Below are positions 24,318 to 33,558 of a stretch of DNA of 64,000 nt, in pieces. The notes under the pieces were generated by a model that saw only the letters and a list, made by a program, of their open reading frames with translations, had not been told where the DNA came from and did no database searches. The stretch's first letter is position 1. The number at the start of each line of letters is the position of its first letter. The stretch covers positions 2,232,001 to 2,296,000 of the forward strand of contig NZ_CP079801.1 of NCBI RefSeq assembly GCF_021545785.1, given 5' to 3'. The translations under genes and the position numbers were made by a program. Source of the DNA: Halopseudomonas maritima. Lineage in GTDB: Bacteria; Pseudomonadota; Gammaproteobacteria; Pseudomonadales; Pseudomonadaceae.

Positions 24318-25709
24318 TCAGTTGGCCAGTAGTTCGCGGCCGCGCTGAACGGCTGCCAGCACCTGCGCCGGTGCTGTACCGCCGATATGGTCACGGGCGT
24401 TGACCGAGCCTTCCAGCGTCAGTACCTCAAACACGTCCTGCTCAATCTGATCGCTGAAGCGGCGCAGCTCCTCCAGCGACATCTCCGCCAGATCCTTGCC
24501 TGAATCCACACCGTACTTCACCGCGTGCCCGACGATCTCGTGGCAGTCGCGGAAGGGGATGCCCTTGCGTACCAGGTAATCCGCCAGGTCGGTTGCAGTG
24601 GAAAAGCCGCGCAGGGCTGCTTCGCGCATTGCCTCGACCTTGGGCTCGATCGCCGGGATCATGTCGGCAAAGGCGCGCAGGCTGTCGCGCAGGGTGTCGA
24701 CCGCGTCGAACAGCGGTTCCTTGTCTTCCTGGTTGTCCTTGTTGTAGGCCAGCGGCTGGCTCTTCATCAGGGTCAGCAGGCCCATCAGGTGGCCGTACAC
24801 GCGGCCGGACTTGCCGCGTACCAGCTCGGGTACGTCCGGGTTCTTCTTCTGCGGCATGATCGAGGAGCCGGTGCAGAAGCGGTCGGGCAGGGCGATGAAA
24901 TTGAACTGCGCGCTGGTCCACAGCACCAGCTCTTCGGAGAAGCGCGACAGGTGCATCATCGCCAGCGCGGCGGCGGCGCAGAATTCGATTGCGAAGTCGC
25001 GGTCGGACACGCCGTCCAGCGAGTTGCCGGATACCGCTTCAAAACCCAGCAGCTCGCAGGTGATGCTGCGGTCGATCGGGTAGGTGGTGCCGGCCAGTGC
25101 GGCCGAGCCCAGCGGCATGCGGTTGACCCGCTTACGGCAGTCGATCAGGCGCTCGCGGTCGCGCTGCAGCATCTCGAACCAGGCCAGCAGGTGATGGCCG
25201 AAGGTCACCGGTTGGGCGGTCTGCAGGTGGGTAAAGCCGGGCATGATCACCGCGTTGTGGCGCTCGGCCTGCTCCAGCAGGCCGGTTTGCAGACGCACCA
25301 GCTCGCCGAGGATGACGTCGATTTCCTCGCGTAGCCACAAGCGTATATCGGTGGCGACCTGGTCGTTGCGTGAACGGCCGGTGTGCAGTTTCTTGCCGGT
25401 GATGCCGATGGCTTCGGTCAGCTTGGCCTCAATGTTCATGTGCACGTCTTCGAGGTCAACGCGCCAGTCAAACTGGCCAGCTTCGATGTCGCTGCGAATG
25501 GTGTTCAGCCCCTCGATGATGGCGTCGCGCTCTGCCTCGGTCAGTACGCCGACCTTGGCCAGCATGGTGGCGTGGGCGATCGAGCCCTGGATGTCATGCT
25601 TGTACAGGCGCTGGTCGAAATCCACCGAGGCGGTGAAACGGGCAACGAAGGCGTCGACCGGTTCGCTGAACCGGCCACCCCAGGATTGGTTTGTCTTGTC
25701 TTGGCTCAT
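24318..25709 (-). CDS. argH: Argininosuccinate lyase
   Basis: A 463-residue fumarase/aspartase-superfamily enzyme that cleaves argininosuccinate to arginine and fumarate. The signature GSSIMPQKKNPD is present near residue 278-289, with catalytic loop serine. Also present are HTGRSRNDQVATD near 109-121 and TAQPVTFGHHLLAW. The start MSQDKTNQSWGGRF is chosen; a longer frame of 13 codons reaches towards algZ. It is divergent from algZ, with 87 bp between the starts, as in other Pseudomonas. Confidence 0.97.
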   Translation of the reverse strand: MSQDKTNQSWGGRFSEPVDAFVARFTASVDFDQRLYKHDIQGSIAHATMLAKVGVLTEAERDAIIEGLNTIRSDIEAGQFDWRVDLEDVHMNIEAKLTEAIGITGKKLHTGRSRNDQVATDIRLWLREEIDVILGELVRLQTGLLEQAERHNAVIMPGFTHLQTAQPVTFGHHLLAWFEMLQRDRERLIDCRKRVNRMPLGSAALAGTTYPIDRSITCELLGFEAVSGNSLDGVSDRDFAIEFCAAAALAMMHLSRFSEELVLWTSAQFNFIALPDRFCTGSSIMPQKKNPDVPELVRGKSGRVYGHLMGLLTLMKSQPLAYNKDNQEDKEPLFDAVDTLRDSLRAFADMIPAIEPKVEAMREAALRGFSTATDLADYLVRKGIPFRDCHEIVGHAVKYGVDSGKDLAEMSLEELRRFSDQIEQDVFEVLTLEGSVNARDHIGGTAPAQVLAAVQRGRELLAN

Positions 25710-25796
25710 GTCTCGGATGGGTCCGCTGCGTGAAGAGGCGCATAGCATAGCATTTCACGCTTGCGCGATGGCGGCCGGCTGGCAGACACTGGGGCA

Positions 25797-26900
25797 ATGA
25801 AGAACGGATTCTGGTCCCTGCTCAAGCGCCCCTATGAGGGAGAGGATTTTTTTCTCCCTGATCTGTGCTCGTCCGTGGCTGTTTTTACCCTGGTGGTGCT
25901 GGCTCAGTTGATGGTGCTGGTATGGGTGCTGGCGCAGCCGGCCGAGGGCGGGTTTGACTGGTTGCAGCTGGCCATGGCCTCGCTTTTTGTGCAGTGGATT
26001 GTATTGCTGTCTGCTGCGCTGCTGTGTCGCCTGCGCAGCTGGATGCGCAGACGGCCGCTGGGGCTGGCCGTCGCCGCCTGCCACGCGGTGGTTATTGGCC
26101 TTACCCTGATCTTCACGGTGCTGGGGGATTGGGTGGTATACCGCGGCATGAGCGGCGCTTTGCAATGGGAAGCCGGACAACTGCTGCGTCACGGCCTGAT
26201 CGCACTGATCATGACCAGTTTGCTGCTGCGCTACTTCTATCTGCAGCAGCAGTGGCAGCATCAGCAGCAGGCCGAGCTGCGTTCGCGCCTGCAGGCGTTG
26301 CAGTCACGCATTCGCCCGCATTTTCTATTCAACAGCCTGAACAGCATTGCCAGCCTGATCGAGGTGGCGCCGGCCAAGGCCGAGCAGGCGGTGTTGGATC
26401 TCTCCGACCTGTTCCGCGCCAACCTGTCCAGCAGCGAGACCTTGTCCTGTTGGGGTGAGGAGCGACGTTTGTGCGAGGGCTACCTGCGTATCGAACAGTA
26501 CCGGCTGGGCGAACGCATGCGCGTGCAGTGGGATGTCGAGGCGCTGACCGAGGATCTGCCAATGCCGCTGCTGACCCTGCAGCCGTTGCTGGAGAACGCC
26601 ATCCTGCATGGCCTGCAGCCCCTTATCAACGGCGGCGATATAGTGATTCAGGGGCGCTTGGAGGGCGGGGTGGTTGAACTTATGGTGAGCAACACCTGTC
26701 CTCAGCAAGACGATTCGCACCAGGGGGCACGCATGGCCATGGCCAACATCCGGGCGCGGTTGCAGGCGCTGTTCGGTGACGGCGCTGAGCTGAGTGGCTG
26801 GCGGCAGGGAGAGTGCTTCTTCAGCAGGCTGGTCTATCCTGTTACACAAGATTCAACAACGGCAGAGAAGTCATTATCGAATGAAAGTACTGATCGCTGA
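25797..26900 (+). CDS. algZ: Sensor kinase AlgZ/FimS of the LytS type
   Basis: A 367-residue inner-membrane sensor. Four hydrophobic segments fall in residues 24-150, followed by a LytS-type His_kinase domain with RIRPHFLFNSLNS (H175) and LLENAILHGLQP (N267). The glycine-rich ATP box is degenerate: GARMAMANIRARL stands where GxGxGLxN is normal, which fits the atypical kinases of the AlgZ/FimS group. It acts with AlgR. The stop lies 20 bp inside algR, so the two are translationally coupled. The start MKNGFWSLLKRP follows GGGG; 12 codons more are open upstream. Confidence 0.92.
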   Translation: MKNGFWSLLKRPYEGEDFFLPDLCSSVAVFTLVVLAQLMVLVWVLAQPAEGGFDWLQLAMASLFVQWIVLLSAALLCRLRSWMRRRPLGLAVAACHAVVIGLTLIFTVLGDWVVYRGMSGALQWEAGQLLRHGLIALIMTSLLLRYFYLQQQWQHQQQAELRSRLQALQSRIRPHFLFNSLNSIASLIEVAPAKAEQAVLDLSDLFRANLSSSETLSCWGEERRLCEGYLRIEQYRLGERMRVQWDVEALTEDLPMPLLTLQPLLENAILHGLQPLINGGDIVIQGRLEGGVVELMVSNTCPQQDDSHQGARMAMANIRARLQALFGDGAELSGWRQGECFFSRLVYPVTQDSTTAEKSLSNESTDR

Positions 26901-27630
26901 TGATGAGCCGCTGGCCCGCGAGCGGCTGGCGCGACTGGTTGGTTCGCTGCCGGGGTACAGGGCGTTGCCCGAGATGGCCAGCAATGGGCATGAGGCTTTA
27001 CAACTGGTCGAGGCGCATCATCCCGATATCCTGCTGCTGGACATTCGCATGCCTGGGCTGGACGGCCTGCAAACCGCCGCCAAGCTGTGCGAGAACGCCG
27101 AGTCGCCGGCGGTGGTTTTTTGTACTGCGCACGGTGAATACGCGCTTGACGCCTTCGCGGTCAGCGCCGTGGGTTACCTGCTCAAACCCGTGCGCAGCGA
27201 GGCTCTGGCCGCTGCCCTGGCCAAGGCGCAGAAGCCCAATCGCATGCAGCTGGCCAACCTGGGCAAGGCCGCGGCGCAGCCAGGGGGTGCTGAGGCTCGC
27301 AGTCACATCAGTGCACGTACGCGCAAGGGCATCGAGCTGATCCCGGTCGAGGACGTTTTGTATTTCATCGCCGACCATAAATACGTCACGCTGCGTCATC
27401 TGCACGGCGAAGTGTTGCTGGATGAACCGCTGAAGGCGCTGGAAGAAGAGTTCGGCGAGCAGTTTGTCCGCATCCATCGTAACGCTCTGGTGGCACGCAG
27501 CCGGATTGAGTGCCTGCAACGGACCGCCATGGGGCATTTTGAACTGTGCCTCAAGGGGTTGGACGACGAGTCGCTGACCGTCAGCCGGCGCCACGTACCG
27601 GGTGTGCGGCGCCTGATGGAGCGGCTGTGA
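26881..27630 (+). CDS. algR: LytTR response regulator AlgR
   Basis: A 249-residue response regulator. The receiver domain (1-120) has the acidic pair D7/D8, the phosphorylation site D54 in LLLDIRMPG, and K104-type lysine in LLKPVRSEA. The LytTR DNA-binding domain spans about 145-247 (GIELIPVEDVLYFIADHKYVTL, then RIHRNALVA). In Pseudomonas it controls type IV pili, alginate, virulence and other genes. It overlaps algZ by 20 bp and precedes the hem cluster by 78 bp. The start MKVLIADDEP is the only sensible one for a receiver domain. Confidence 0.96.
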   Translation: MKVLIADDEPLARERLARLVGSLPGYRALPEMASNGHEALQLVEAHHPDILLLDIRMPGLDGLQTAAKLCENAESPAVVFCTAHGEYALDAFAVSAVGYLLKPVRSEALAAALAKAQKPNRMQLANLGKAAAQPGGAEARSHISARTRKGIELIPVEDVLYFIADHKYVTLRHLHGEVLLDEPLKALEEEFGEQFVRIHRNALVARSRIECLQRTAMGHFELCLKGLDDESLTVSRRHVPGVRRLMERL

Positions 27631-27708
27631 CGGGGCTGCGACACCGTCCCGCGTGGATGCCTGTCTGACCATGGCGTATGATGCGACCTGGTTTGAAGCG
27701 AGAGTCCC

Positions 27709-28647
27709 ATGAGTCGACATCTGCGAATTGCCACCCGCAAGAGCGCCTTGGCCCTGTGGCAGGCCGAATACGTAAAGGCGCGTCTCGAACAGCTGGACCC
27801 GAGTGTCATTGTTTCCCTGGTCCCCATGGTCAGCCGTGGTGATCAATTGCTGGATTCACCGCTGGCCAAGATTGGCGGCAAAGGACTGTTCGTCAAGGAG
27901 CTGGAAACCGCCATGCTCAATGACGAGGCCGACCTGGCCGTGCATTCCATGAAAGACGTGCCGATGCAGTTCCCGGACGGTCTGGGCCTGTACGCCATCT
28001 GTGAGCGCGAAGACCCGCGCGACGCCTTTGTCTCCAATCACCATGCTGATCTGGACGCGCTGCCGGCCGGCAGTGTGGTCGGCACTTCCAGCCTGCGTCG
28101 TCAGGCGCAGATCATGGCTCGGCGTCCGGATCTGCAGATCCGCTTCCTGCGCGGTAACGTCAACACCCGTCTGGCCAAGCTCGATGCGGGCGAGTACGAC
28201 GCGATCGTGCTGGCGACGGCCGGGCTGCTGCGTTTGGGCTTCGATGAGCGCATTCGTTACCCGATGCCGCCCGAGGTCAGCCTGCCTGCTGGCGGGCAGG
28301 GCGCGGTCGGCATTGAGTGCCGCAGTTCGGATACCGAGTTGCAGGCGCTGCTGGTGCAGCTGAACGACGAGGACAGCGCGCTGCGCGTGCGCGCCGAGCG
28401 TGCGCTTAACACGCGCCTTAATGGTGGTTGTCAGGTGCCGATTGCCTGTTACGCCGAGCGCGAAAACGGCGAATTGTGGCTGCGGGGGCTGGTCGGCGAC
28501 CCGGATGGCCAGCGCATGTTGCGCGCTGAAGCGCGCGGGCCGGAGTCCGCACCAGAGGCGCTGGGCATAGCGGTTGCTGAGGAGTTGCTGGCGCAGGGGG
28601 CACAGGCAATCCTGGATGCCGTGTACGAGGAGGCGCCGCCGCGGTGA
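27709..28647 (+). CDS. hemC: Porphobilinogen deaminase (hydroxymethylbilane synthase)
   Basis: A 312-residue cytosolic enzyme that joins four porphobilinogen units. Conserved blocks are IATRKSALALWQAEYV at the start, DLAVHSMKDVPMQ near 81-93, GTSSLRRQAQ near 125-134, and the dipyrromethane-cofactor cysteine in NGGCQVPIACYAE near 243. It opens the overlapping hemC-hemD-hemX-hemY set: its TGA overlaps the hemD GTG. hemB, the preceding step of the pathway, lies at 40916 in this window. Confidence 0.97.
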   Translation: MSRHLRIATRKSALALWQAEYVKARLEQLDPSVIVSLVPMVSRGDQLLDSPLAKIGGKGLFVKELETAMLNDEADLAVHSMKDVPMQFPDGLGLYAICEREDPRDAFVSNHHADLDALPAGSVVGTSSLRRQAQIMARRPDLQIRFLRGNVNTRLAKLDAGEYDAIVLATAGLLRLGFDERIRYPMPPEVSLPAGGQGAVGIECRSSDTELQALLVQLNDEDSALRVRAERALNTRLNGGCQVPIACYAERENGELWLRGLVGDPDGQRMLRAEARGPESAPEALGIAVAEELLAQGAQAILDAVYEEAPPR

Positions 28648-29399
28648 GCCGCTGCCTGCTGCTGACCCGCCAGCCGGCGGAGAACCAGCGACTGGCTGCG
28701 CGACTGGCCGCGCACGGCGTGAGAACCAGCAGCCTGCCGCTGCTGACGCTCGAGCCCTGTGCCGAAGGGCCGCCAGAGCGTCAGCGCATGCTTGATCTGG
28801 ATCTGTACCAGGCGGTAGTAGTGGTTAGCCCGGTAGCGGCGCGTCTGGGGTTGGAGCGGCTTGACTACTATTGGCCGCAGCCGCCGGTGGGAATCGAATG
28901 GCTGGCGGTGGGCGCGGGGACGGCGCAGGTGCTGCGCGAGTATGGTTTGCCCGCCCGCTGTCCGCAGCAGGGCCAGGACAGCGAGGCGCTGCTGGCAATG
29001 CCGCTGTGGCAGCCGCTGTTGGCGCGTGCGGATCTGCGCGTGCTGATCTGGCGCGGCGAAGATGGGCGCGAGCATCTGGCAGAGCAGCTGCGGCAGTCCG
29101 GTGCGCGGGTCGATTATCTGCCGCTCTATGCGCGCCGTATGCCGGACGAGCTGGAGCGGCAGCTGTTGGCGCTGGCGCCGCAGGTTGATCGTATTGTGCT
29201 GCTCAGCGTGCAAGCGCTGCGGCATTGGCGCGAGGCTGCTGACCGACAGTGGGAGGTACAGCGGCACTGGCGCTGTTTTGTGGCAAGTGAGCGTATTGCG
29301 GCGCAGGCCCGCGAGTGGGGCTGCACGGATGTAGTAACCTGTCGGGGTGCAGATGACGCGGCCGTTGAGGCGGCCGTGTTGGCAGATTCGTCGGGATGA
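28644..29399 (+). CDS. hemD: Uroporphyrinogen-III synthase
   Basis: A 251-residue enzyme that closes and inverts ring D of hydroxymethylbilane. The family is poorly conserved, but LLLTRQPAENQRLAARL at the start, VVVSPVAARLGLE, WLAVGAGTAQVLREYG and the C-terminal SERIAAQAREWG block fit. The GTG start overlaps the hemC stop (GTGA), and the end overlaps hemX (ATGA), so expression is coupled. Identification rests on both sequence and operon position. Confidence 0.93.
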   Translation: MSRCLLLTRQPAENQRLAARLAAHGVRTSSLPLLTLEPCAEGPPERQRMLDLDLYQAVVVVSPVAARLGLERLDYYWPQPPVGIEWLAVGAGTAQVLREYGLPARCPQQGQDSEALLAMPLWQPLLARADLRVLIWRGEDGREHLAEQLRQSGARVDYLPLYARRMPDELERQLLALAPQVDRIVLLSVQALRHWREAADRQWEVQRHWRCFVASERIAAQAREWGCTDVVTCRGADDAAVEAAVLADSSG

Positions 29400-30559
29400 C
29401 AAAGGGGAAGCGCGTGGAACCGAGCGAAGCGAACAACAAGACGGAGCCAAAGCCAGCGGTCGAGGCAACTCAAGACAAGCCGGCCAACACCACCAGCAAT
29501 GCGGCTGGAGCGAGCAAGCCGAAGGTCGCGGCCAAGTCGACCAAGGGCGGTGGCGGACGTGGCATCAGCCTGTTGGCCTTGATACTGGCGTTGCTCGCCC
29601 TGGCAGCCTCGGGCTGGCAGTGGTGGCAAGCGCATAGCGTGCAGCAAGCGCAGCGCGATGCGCTGGCGCAACAGCAACGCGAGCTGGAGAATGCCGGCGG
29701 CCGCCTGAGCCAGAGACTGGAGGGCCTCCCCCGCGCCGACGACTGGCAGGCGGCCAAACAGCTGATTGCTGAGATGCAGCGCAGTCAGCAGGCGCTGGCC
29801 GAACGTCTTGAGGTGCTGCAGGGCGACGGCCGCGAGGAATGGAAACTGGCAGAAGCGCAGTACCTGTTGCGGCTCGCCGCGCTGCGCTTGCAGGCAGTGC
29901 AGGACGTGCCGGCTGCCCGCGAGTTGCTGGAAACCGTCGACGGCATTCTCAAATCCATGCCCGACAGCGGCCTGTACGGCGTACGCGAGCAGCTGGCGGG
30001 CTACCAGACCGAGCTGGAAAGCCTGCCCGAACTGGACCGTGCCGGGGTGTTCCTGCGTCTTGGCGCCTTGCGCGATCAGGTCAATCGTCTGGTTGCCCTG
30101 CCGGTGCCGGAGTTTGATCCGACCGAAGTTACCCCCGAAGAAGAGTACGCCGACCGGCTTCAGCGCCGCGACCGCTGGGATCGTGTGCTGATGCGCCTGG
30201 AGCGTTACGTGCGTGTCGACTTCCAGCGCGGCAAGGTCATCACTCCGCTGCTCGACGAAGCCGAAATGCAGCGCGTTCGGCGCACCCTGCAGCTGACGCT
30301 GGAGCAGGCCCAGTGGGCGGCTTTGCGTGGTGAAGAAACGGTGTATCAGGCCAGCCTGGAGCGTGCCGAACAGATTCTGGGGCAGTATTTTGAGCTGGAA
30401 AATCCCAAGGTGCAGGCCATGCAAAGCCAGTTGCAGGGGTTGCATGAGCGAGCGGTGAGCCTGTCAGTGCCGGACCTTGCGCCGCTGCAACAGAGCCTGG
30501 TCAACTACCTGCAGAGCCGCCGCAGCAATGCACCGGCCGAGGAGGCGACGGATGAGTAA
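29396..30559 (+). CDS. hemX: HemX-type membrane protein
   Basis: A 387-residue protein. Its first 45 residues are Lys/Glu/Ala/Thr-rich and disordered. A single membrane helix (ISLLALILALLALAASGWQWW, about residues 57-77) follows, then a periplasmic region opening with a long Gln/Arg/Glu-rich coiled coil. It is the HemX family found downstream of hemD in gammaproteobacteria. Despite frequent labels as a uroporphyrinogen methyltransferase, no SAM-binding motif is visible. The role in haem synthesis is unproven. It overlaps hemD by 4 bp and hemY by 8 bp. Confidence 0.9.
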   Translation: MTKGKRVEPSEANNKTEPKPAVEATQDKPANTTSNAAGASKPKVAAKSTKGGGGRGISLLALILALLALAASGWQWWQAHSVQQAQRDALAQQQRELENAGGRLSQRLEGLPRADDWQAAKQLIAEMQRSQQALAERLEVLQGDGREEWKLAEAQYLLRLAALRLQAVQDVPAARELLETVDGILKSMPDSGLYGVREQLAGYQTELESLPELDRAGVFLRLGALRDQVNRLVALPVPEFDPTEVTPEEEYADRLQRRDRWDRVLMRLERYVRVDFQRGKVITPLLDEAEMQRVRRTLQLTLEQAQWAALRGEETVYQASLERAEQILGQYFELENPKVQAMQSQLQGLHERAVSLSVPDLAPLQQSLVNYLQSRRSNAPAEEATDE

Positions 30560-31781
30560 AAGTTATGTCGCCATTCTGCTGGTGGTGTTGGTTGCCTCCC
30601 TGCTGGGCATGGCCATCGCCCAGGACCCCGGGTATCTGCTGATTGCCTGGCGGCACTTTTCTATTGAAACCAGCGTGTGGGTTGGTCTGGGCTTTCTGCT
30701 GGCGTTTTGGCTGCTGCTGCTGCTCACCCGCGCGCTGGTGCGGGCGCTGACCGCGTCTGGCCGACGTCTCAACCCCTGGTCCACCCGCAACCTGCAAAAT
30801 CGTGCGAATCTGCTGGCAACGCGCGGCCTGTTGGAGTTTGCCGAGGGGCACTGGCAGCAAGCGCTTAGACTGCTCAAGCGCTCGGCGCCGCATGCCGAGT
30901 TGCCGTTGATTAACTATCTGGCAGCCGCCCGTGCGGCCAACGAGCTGGAAGACTACCCCGAGTGCGACGCGCTGCTGCGCGAGGCGCATGAAACGACGCC
31001 CAAGGCGGACGTTGCCATTGCCGTTACCCAGGCGCAGCTGCAGATTGCCCGCGGCCAGCTGGAGCAGGCCCTCGCCACCCTGACCCGTCTGCGCAAGGAG
31101 CACCCCAAGCACCTGTACGCCCTCAAGTTGTTGAGTCAGGTGCATGTGCGCTTGGAGGACTGGCACAGCCTGCTCGACCTGCTGCCTGAGCTGCGCCGCC
31201 ACAAGGTGTTGCGCGAAGATGAACAGCAGGCACTGGAACGCCAGGTGCATGTAGCCCTGCTGGTCCAGGCCGGTCAGCGCACCGCGTCCGTAGACAGCGA
31301 TCCGGCAAGCCTGGTGATCGCCGCCTGGGAACGCATGCCCAAGCGGCTGCGTGAAGAGCCTGAACTGGTTGAAGCCTACGCCCTGCAGTTGCGCGCCCGT
31401 GGCCGTGACGAGCTGGCCGAGGAGGCGCTGCGTCAGGCTGTGCAGCACCAGTTCAACGAACGCCTGGTCAATCTCTACGGGTTGCTCAAAGGCAAGGACG
31501 TGGCGCGTCAGCTGGCCACCGCCGAGCAATGGCTGACACAGCATCCGCACAACGCGAGTCTGCTGCTGGCCGCCGGGCGTCTGGCCCAGCGCAACAGCCT
31601 GTGGGGTAAGGCACGCGACTACCTGGAGGCAAGTTTCTCCAGTCGCCGGGATATCCAGACCTGTGCAGAACTGGCGCGTCTGCAAGAGCGCATGGGCGAT
31701 ACGGGCGCCGCCGAGCGAACCTTGCGTGACGGCTTTGAGATGATCGAAGACCAGTTGCCGGCGCTGCCGCTGCCCGAATGA
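30552..31781 (+). CDS. hemY: HemY-type TPR membrane protein
   Basis: A 409-residue protein with two N-terminal membrane helices (YVAILLVVLVASLLGMAI, then SVWVGLGFLLAFWLLLLL) joined by the short loop containing DPGYLLIAWRHFSIETS. The rest is an alpha-helical TPR-like cytoplasmic or periplasmic domain. This is the gammaproteobacterial HemY_N family, unrelated to the oxidase HemY of Bacillus. The start MSKSYVA overlaps the end of hemX. It ends the hem operon, 9 bp before a convergent gene. A role in organising late haem enzymes has been suggested for the family but is not visible here. Confidence 0.9.
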   Translation: MSKSYVAILLVVLVASLLGMAIAQDPGYLLIAWRHFSIETSVWVGLGFLLAFWLLLLLTRALVRALTASGRRLNPWSTRNLQNRANLLATRGLLEFAEGHWQQALRLLKRSAPHAELPLINYLAAARAANELEDYPECDALLREAHETTPKADVAIAVTQAQLQIARGQLEQALATLTRLRKEHPKHLYALKLLSQVHVRLEDWHSLLDLLPELRRHKVLREDEQQALERQVHVALLVQAGQRTASVDSDPASLVIAAWERMPKRLREEPELVEAYALQLRARGRDELAEEALRQAVQHQFNERLVNLYGLLKGKDVARQLATAEQWLTQHPHNASLLLAAGRLAQRNSLWGKARDYLEASFSSRRDIQTCAELARLQERMGDTGAAERTLRDGFEMIEDQLPALPLPE

Positions 31782-31790
31782 GCGGCGCGC

Positions 31791-32492
31791 TTAGCGCCGG
31801 AATTCGCGCAGCGCCTGGTTGAGCTGACGCCGGGCCTGCTCGGCGTCAGGACCCGCGACGAAGCAGACATGCAGGGTCAGCTCACCGAGTAGCCTGGGCG
31901 CAAATGCCAACTGCTCGGCGCTGCTGCTCAGCTCCTCTGAGGTATCCAGCCAGTACTGCATGACAGCCTGATCAATCACCACCAGATCCAGTCGGCCATA
32001 CAGCAGTTTCAGCAGGTTGAGCTGATCGCTGGTGGCCTCCTCTACCTGCAAGGCGCCGTCTGCGACGGCCTGATCAAAGGCCGGCGTGTTGCGGTAGCCG
32101 CTAACCACGCCAATACGATAGCGCGCCAGATCGGACAGTTGCTGCCAGTTCAGCGGTTCACTGCTGCGGTGAGCCAGGCCCAGACGGCTGGTGCCCAGGC
32201 TGTCTGAATACTCACAGGGCAAGTCCGGTGCGCGGTACTCGGGAAAGTAGCCAAGGGTTTCGGGTTCACTGATGGCCGTTTTGATGGCTCGATTCCACGG
32301 CAAAAAGCGGATCTTCAGGGGGATGTTCTGCTGCGCCAGCGCACCGCGCAGCAGGCTGGGCACCTGCCCTTGCGCCGGGAGTGCTTCGCTGGTGTAGGGC
32401 GGCCACTCAAGGGTGTTCAGCTCAAAGGCGCTGATAGGGCTGGCGCAGAGGCAAAGCCCAAGCAACCAGTTTGAGTACGGCAGTGCTCGCAT
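31791..32492 (-). CDS. Periplasmic solute-binding protein (SBP_bac_3-like)
   Basis: A 233-residue protein with a signal peptide (MRALPYSNWLLGLCLCASPISAF). The mature part resembles a small amino-acid-type binding protein: LEWPPYTSEALP at the start, RFLPWNRAIKTA, and the second-lobe block RIGVVSGYRNTPAFDQAV. There are no permease or ATPase genes nearby, so it may be a stand-alone sensor of the YfiR- or PilT-independent orphan SBP type found in Pseudomonas. Its ligand is unknown. The start is chosen because the signal peptide begins there and GGGGG lies upstream; an open frame continues into the next gene. Confidence 0.75.
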   Translation of the reverse strand: MRALPYSNWLLGLCLCASPISAFELNTLEWPPYTSEALPAQGQVPSLLRGALAQQNIPLKIRFLPWNRAIKTAISEPETLGYFPEYRAPDLPCEYSDSLGTSRLGLAHRSSEPLNWQQLSDLARYRIGVVSGYRNTPAFDQAVADGALQVEEATSDQLNLLKLLYGRLDLVVIDQAVMQYWLDTSEELSSSAEQLAFAPRLLGELTLHVCFVAGPDAEQARRQLNQALREFRR

Positions 32493-32586
32493 GTCGCGTG
32501 CCCCCAATAGCGGCGAATCCGCCTGCCCAGCCGAACCGGTCGGGCTGCGCAGATTTTCGTCAGTATAGGGAGGCTGACGGGTGCTG

Positions 32587-33558
32587 TCAGCGCGGCGCGT
32601 AGGCGAAGGCGTCAGCCTGCATCTGTTGCTCCGGCATGCCGGCCGCGACCAGTGCATCCAGGGTGGCGTACACCATGTTGGGTGAGCCGCTGACCACAAA
32701 ACGGTAGTCGGCCAGGTCGGCGATGTCTTCACAGACGGCTTGATGCAGCAGACCCTGGCGGCCGCTCCACTCAGCCTGGTCGCTGACGACGCGGTGCAGA
32801 TACAGGTTGGAAGCCTGCTCCCAGCGCTGCCAGTGCGGTGCGTTGTACAGATCGTCGCTGTGGCGTACGCCCCAGTACAGGTGGATCGGCTGGGTAACGC
32901 CCTGCTGCAGGCAGTCCTCGATGATGCTCTGCATTTGCGCCAGGCCGGTGCCAGCGGCAATCAGCACCAGCGGCTGGGTGGGCGGGGCGGTGAGGCAGGC
33001 GTCACCGAACGGCACCTGCACGCGCGCGATGCGGTGGTGCTGCAGGTAGTCGATGACGGCCTGGGTCAGCGGGTCACGGGTGAGAATGTGCAGCTCAACC
33101 ATGCGCTCCTCACCCGGCGCCGAGGCGATAGAGAAGGCCGCCGGTTCGGCGCCCTCACGCTCCAGCAGCAGATACTGGCCAGGGTAGTAGCGCAGCGGCT
33201 TGCCAGCTGGCGTGCGCAGACGCACGCGCCAGACATCGCCCCCCATCTGGCTGCACTCAACTACTTGGCAGGCCAGCGAGCGCACCGGCAGCTGCCCCGG
33301 CGCCAAGACGCCTTCCCAGTGCAGGGTACAATCCTCCAGCGGCGTGGCGACGCAGGTATAAATCTCGTCGCCGGCCTGGCCTTCACGGTCGCCTGGCAGG
33401 CGGACGCGCCCTTTCAGCAGTACCGCCGTGCAGACGTGGCAGTTGCCGGTGCGACAGCTGTTGGGGGCATCAAAGCCCTGGCGGCGTGCGGCGGCAAGAA
33501 TGCTCTCGCCGGCTTCGGTCTCCAAGCTCAGGTCGCCCGGCTCCAGTATTACTCTCAT
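32587..33558 (-). CDS. 2Fe-2S/FAD/NAD(P)H oxidoreductase next to ubiD
   Basis: A 323-residue single-chain reductase. The N-terminal plant-type ferredoxin domain has ligands C35, C40, C43 and C69 (SCRTGNCHVC ... YTCVA). A ferredoxin-reductase-type FAD domain follows (YYPGQYLLLE, AAFSIASAPGEE), then an NAD(P) domain (LVLIAAGTGLAQMQSII). Pseudomonas homologues are usually labelled CDP-6-deoxy-glucoseen reductase, a label I doubt because no deoxysugar genes are nearby. Its ATG follows the ubiD TGA with no base between. It could supply electrons to a flavin or quinone-pathway enzyme. Confidence 0.87.
   Translation of the reverse strand: MRVILEPGDLSLETEAGESILAAARRQGFDAPNSCRTGNCHVCTAVLLKGRVRLPGDREGQAGDEIYTCVATPLEDCTLHWEGVLAPGQLPVRSLACQVVECSQMGGDVWRVRLRTPAGKPLRYYPGQYLLLEREGAEPAAFSIASAPGEERMVELHILTRDPLTQAVIDYLQHHRIARVQVPFGDACLTAPPTQPLVLIAAGTGLAQMQSIIEDCLQQGVTQPIHLYWGVRHSDDLYNAPHWQRWEQASNLYLHRVVSDQAEWSGRQGLLHQAVCEDIADLADYRFVVSGSPNMVYATLDALVAAGMPEQQMQADAFAYAPR

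Noticed and set aside
29396..30559. hemX as a uroporphyrinogen-III C-methyltransferase.
   Set aside because: The sequence has a membrane helix and coiled coil but no SAM-binding methyltransferase motifs.
32587..33558. Deoxysugar (CDP-glucoseen) reductase as the function of the 2Fe-2S/FAD protein.
   Set aside because: Domain order fits, but there are no nucleotide-sugar genes in the window, so only the general oxidoreductase class is supported.
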